Source: Bacteroidia bacterium
Lineage (GTDB): Bacteria > Bacteroidota > Bacteroidia > Cytophagales > Cyclobacteriaceae
NCBI GenBank assembly: GCA_016650355.1
Contig: JAENVX010000373.1
Span: forward strand, 1 to 6,603
Length of the DNA stretch: 6,603 nucleotides
Reading direction: 5' to 3'
This document shows positions 5,480-6,603 of this stretch, one piece after another; the stretch's first letter is position 1, and each line of letters opens with the position of its first letter. The position numbers and the translations under genes were made by a program. The notes beneath the pieces are model-generated. The model was not told where the DNA came from. It worked only from the letters and a program-made list of their open reading frames with translations, and did no database searches.

Positions 5480-6475
5480 ATGAAAAGAATTGCACTACTC
5501 CTACTTAGTCTTGCACTTTACGTTTCCATATCTTACGCGCAGGATACTTATGCCGAAAAACTAGGCTTCCCAAAAGGAGCAAAGATTTTAATTCTGCACA
5601 TCGATGATGCAGGCATGTCGTGGGATTCCAATGAAGGCGCCAAGCAAGCGATAGAAAACGGAATTGCTACATCGGTGAGTGTGATGATGCCCACACCATG
5701 GGTGCCAGGGTTTGTACATTTTCTCAAGCAAAATCCTAAAGCAGATGCAGGCCTACATCTCACGCTAACGTCTGAGTGGAAGGATTACCGCTGGGCACCA
5801 CTTTCAGGCAAAAGTGTTGTACCGGGTTTGGTAGATAGTGAAGGCGCCATGTGGGCAAGTGTAGAGGATGTTGTTAAGCACGCATCGGCAGATGAAGTGG
5901 AACAAGAAATAAGAGCACAACTGGAAAGAGCAAGATTGATGGGATTTGAACCTACTCATCTCGACTCGCACATGGGCACTTTGTTTGCTACTCCCGAATT
6001 TTTACAGCGCTACATCAAGCTTGGGGTTGAACAAAAAATTCCGGTGATGTTCCCGGCAGGGCACAACACCATGATAGGCACGCAAATGAGTTTAGATGCA
6101 AATACGTTGGAACAATTTCAACAAACTGGTAAGACTATCTGGGATGCTGGTCTGCCAGTCCTTGACGATCTACATAATGTTAGTTATGGGTGGGAATACC
6201 CGGCACGAGTTAGGGTCTCGGACAAAGAGCACCGAAAATATGCCACTCATCAATATATCGAAAGCATAAAAACATTAAAGCCTGGCCTCACCATGGTGAT
6301 CATGCATTGCTCTAAGCCAACGGAAGTGTTCCCTTACATCACGGGTTCGGGCCACGTTCGCAAAGGAGACTTATTGGCAATGACCGATCCAGAGTTTAAA
6401 AGATTTATACAACAGGAAGGAATTGTACTCACCACCTGGCGCGAGGTCAAAGAACGGAGAGATAAGGTCAAATAA
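5480..6475 (+). CDS. Secreted ChbG/HpnK (YdjC) family carbohydrate deacetylase
   Basis: The 331-residue protein belongs to the YdjC-like family of metal-dependent deacetylases, which includes ChbG (acts on acetylated chito-oligosaccharides) and HpnK. It has a signal peptide at residues 1-20 (KR, then a leucine-rich core, ending SYA before QD), so it is probably periplasmic or exported. Family motifs are DDAGMSWDSNEG with Asp42-Asp43, AGLHLTL with His93, and PTHLDSHMG with His160, Asp162 and His164; these are the expected catalytic and metal positions. MVIMHCSKP with His276 lies near the C-terminus. Length is near the upper end for the family, partly due to the signal peptide. It starts at ATG 5480, 90 bases after the anti-sigma gene; I find no clear promoter in the gap, and no ECF-type site like those at 4156-4291. 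The acetylated substrate is unknown; no other glycan genes are nearby. Confidence 0.88.
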   Translation: MKRIALLLLSLALYVSISYAQDTYAEKLGFPKGAKILILHIDDAGMSWDSNEGAKQAIENGIATSVSVMMPTPWVPGFVHFLKQNPKADAGLHLTLTSEWKDYRWAPLSGKSVVPGLVDSEGAMWASVEDVVKHASADEVEQEIRAQLERARLMGFEPTHLDSHMGTLFATPEFLQRYIKLGVEQKIPVMFPAGHNTMIGTQMSLDANTLEQFQQTGKTIWDAGLPVLDDLHNVSYGWEYPARVRVSDKEHRKYATHQYIESIKTLKPGLTMVIMHCSKPTEVFPYITGSGHVRKGDLLAMTDPEFKRFIQQEGIVLTTWREVKERRDKVK

Positions 6476-6603
6476 TGGTCTAGTGATTATGCAGGCACAA
6501 AAAAGCATTCAAAGATAAAATCTCCTTTTGACAGCGTGAAATGAACTTGCTACCTTACACTAGCTGCGATATGTGCTTCGGATAAATTTATAAAGTGATA
6601 GAT

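Noticed and set aside
6514..6540. Imperfect hairpin (TCAAAGAT with ATCTCCTTTTGA) downstream of the deacetylase gene
   Set aside because: Pairing is interrupted and short, with no clear U-run, so a terminator call is not supported.
6550..6603. Possible C-terminus of a minus-strand gene entering from the right edge (17 codons before a TAG)
   Set aside because: Too short to judge and without recognisable sequence; an open stretch of this length is expected by chance.

Overview
The window looks like a chromosomal segment from a gliding-type member of the Bacteroidota, probably from the Cytophagales or a related order. The evidence is the C-terminus of a PorD/DUF4835-type protein directly upstream of recN, a DUF6249-type membrane protein, A+T-rich intergenic DNA, the lack of Shine-Dalgarno sequences before most starts, and one Bacteroidota-style -33/-7 promoter. 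The order-level placement is an inference. I see no rRNA, tRNA, CRISPR array, insertion sequence or phage gene.

Layout. Positions 3-428 (+) hold the last 141 codons of the PorD-like protein. Positions 508-2160 (+) encode the DNA-repair ATPase RecN. Positions 2263-3717 (+) encode a DASS/SLC13-type sodium-coupled anion transporter that starts at TTG and has its own promoter candidate. A hairpin with perfect 12-bp arms (3720-3754) lies between this gene and the convergent small membrane protein gene (3772-4128, -). A 170-bp divergent regulatory region (4129-4298) separates that gene from an ECF sigma factor (4299-4856, +), which overlaps a membrane anti-sigma factor gene (4853-5389, +). A secreted ChbG/HpnK (YdjC)-family carbohydrate deacetylase follows at 5480-6475 (+). 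The last 128 bases (6476-6603) contain no gene I can support, and the 90 bases at 5390-5479 contain no recognisable promoter or terminator.

The most interesting part is the sigma/anti-sigma/DUF6249 module. The divergent region carries two copies, in mirror orientation, of the same promoter-like sequence: TGTGTAAC, 12 unconserved bases, then AACTGCGTCAAAG. Within it, TGTAAC and CGTC are 17 bases apart, which fits the classical -35/-10 pattern of ECF sigma promoters. One copy faces the sigma gene and the other faces the DUF6249-type gene. The simplest reading is that the sigma factor activates its own operon and the divergent membrane protein gene, making the latter a direct regulon member and perhaps part of the envelope signalling circuit. 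The other genes are housekeeping or metabolic functions with no clear link to this module.
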